Assembly (NCBI GenBank): GCA_937870755.1 | Contig: CALMZV010000027.1 | Coordinates: 1 to 64,000, forward strand | Origin: an uncultured Methylocystaceae bacterium | Lineage (GTDB): Bacteria > Pseudomonadota > Alphaproteobacteria > Rhizobiales > Beijerinckiaceae | Direction: 5' to 3' | DNA: 64,000 nt | Shown: one piece after another, positions 63,560 to 64,000 of the stretch | Position numbering within the stretch: position 1 is the first letter of the stretch | Layout of the letters: each line of letters begins with the position of its first letter | Made by a program: the position numbers and the translations under genes | The notes under the pieces: model-generated | What the model saw: only the letters and a program-made list of their open reading frames with translations | What the model was told of the DNA's origin: nothing | Database searches by the model: none

Positions 63560-64000
63560 GCGAACATCTTTTCCTGGGTCGCGGGCGCGGGCCGCAGACC
63601 AAGCAAATGGCAGGCGGCGTACACCAGATCGGCGCGATTCATCGTGTAGAAATGGAAATCGGTCACGCCGCGATCGACGAGATCGACCACCTGTTCGGCG
63701 ACGACTGCAGCCGCGATCAGCCGCCGCGTCGCAGGATCGTTGTCGAGCCCCTCGAACCGGTCGGCCAGCCATTGCGGCACGCTCGCGCCCGTCTTGCGCG
63801 CGAAATTGGCCGTTTGTTTGAAATTCTGCACTGGCACGACGCCCGGCAGGATCGGAATTTCCACGCCCTTGGCGCGCACGCGGTCGAGATAGCGGAAATA
63901 GAGATCGTTCTCGAAGAAGAACTGCGTGATGGCGCGCGTGGCGCCGGCGTCGATCTTGGCCTTGAGATGTTCGATGTCCTGGTCGATGGACGCGCTTTCG
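63556..64000 (-). CDS. metF: 5,10-methylenetetrahydrofolate reductase MetF (C-terminal part; runs off the window)
   Basis: Makes the methyl-tetrahydrofolate consumed by MetH. Only the last 147 or so codons are inside the window. Recognisable parts are [36 protein letters not shown] and [25 protein letters not shown], which are the folate- and FAD-barrel motifs of MetF. The stop codon overlaps the metH start by four bases, so the two are translationally coupled. Confidence 0.95.

Overview
The window is a GC-rich chromosomal segment from an alphaproteobacterium, most probably of the order Hyphomicrobiales (Rhizobiales). Three things point there: a circularly permuted two-piece tmRNA gene with tag peptide ANDNYAPVAVAA next to an alphaproteobacterial-type SspB; an FnrN-type oxygen regulator; and a complete division and cell-wall (dcw) cluster running mraZ to ftsZ followed by lpxC, with a long-linker FtsZ ending [11 protein letters not shown]. 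It is core genome throughout. No insertion sequence, prophage, CRISPR array, tRNA or rRNA gene was seen.

Layout. 1-308: tail of a methionine/glycine-rich tandem-repeat protein, then a strong terminator. 363-5189: miaA and serB (divergent), a Kef-type cation/proton antiporter and an alpha/beta hydrolase. 5298-8826: aminopeptidase P, a small unknown protein, prmA and a small secreted six-cysteine protein. 8834-14264: cytochrome P450, an amidase-signature enzyme and a UvrD-type helicase, all on the minus strand. 14366-21782: a DUF924 protein, a D-lactate dehydrogenase-like flavoprotein, a periplasmic beta-propeller and a very large AsmA-like protein. 21776-23260 (minus): ribbon-helix-helix protein, DUF4169 protein, sspB and the tmRNA gene ssrA. 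23417-29577 (plus): fnrN, thyA, folA, hflK-hflC and a DegP/MucD protease, with a tiny independent minus-strand transcription unit between thyA and folA. 29621-36090: ligA, a membrane PH-like protein, recN, bamD and lpxC. 36336-56479 (minus): the dcw cluster mraZ-rsmH-ftsL-ftsI-murE-murF-mraY-murD-ftsW-murG-murC-murB-(membrane protein)-ddlB-ftsQ-ftsA-ftsZ. 56850-57231: RNase P RNA. 57347-64000: a lytic transglycosylase, an AmiD-type amidase, a short-chain dehydrogenase, metH and the 3' part of metF.

How the genes work together. The dcw cluster makes the lipid-linked peptidoglycan precursor (MurB-G, MraY, Ddl), flips and polymerises it at the septum (FtsW, FtsI) and builds the division ring (FtsZ, FtsA, FtsQ, FtsL). 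Most genes overlap by 1-4 bases (ATGA, GTGA, TGATG), which implies tight translational coupling under one main promoter that carries a four-copy MraZ-like operator. LpxC and BamD extend the envelope theme to lipopolysaccharide and outer-membrane protein assembly; the lytic transglycosylase and AmiD recycle wall material. tmRNA, SspB, HflKC and DegP form a protein quality-control group. thyA-folA and metF-metH belong to one-carbon metabolism.

The most interesting items are the 22-codon minus-strand mini-transcript between thyA and folA with a full-length Shine-Dalgarno sequence, the MraZ operator array, the ssrA-sspB adjacency, a BamD without any cysteine, a putative GT-C-like membrane protein inside the dcw cluster, and a 16-bp tandem duplication that appears to have broken a stop/start overlap.
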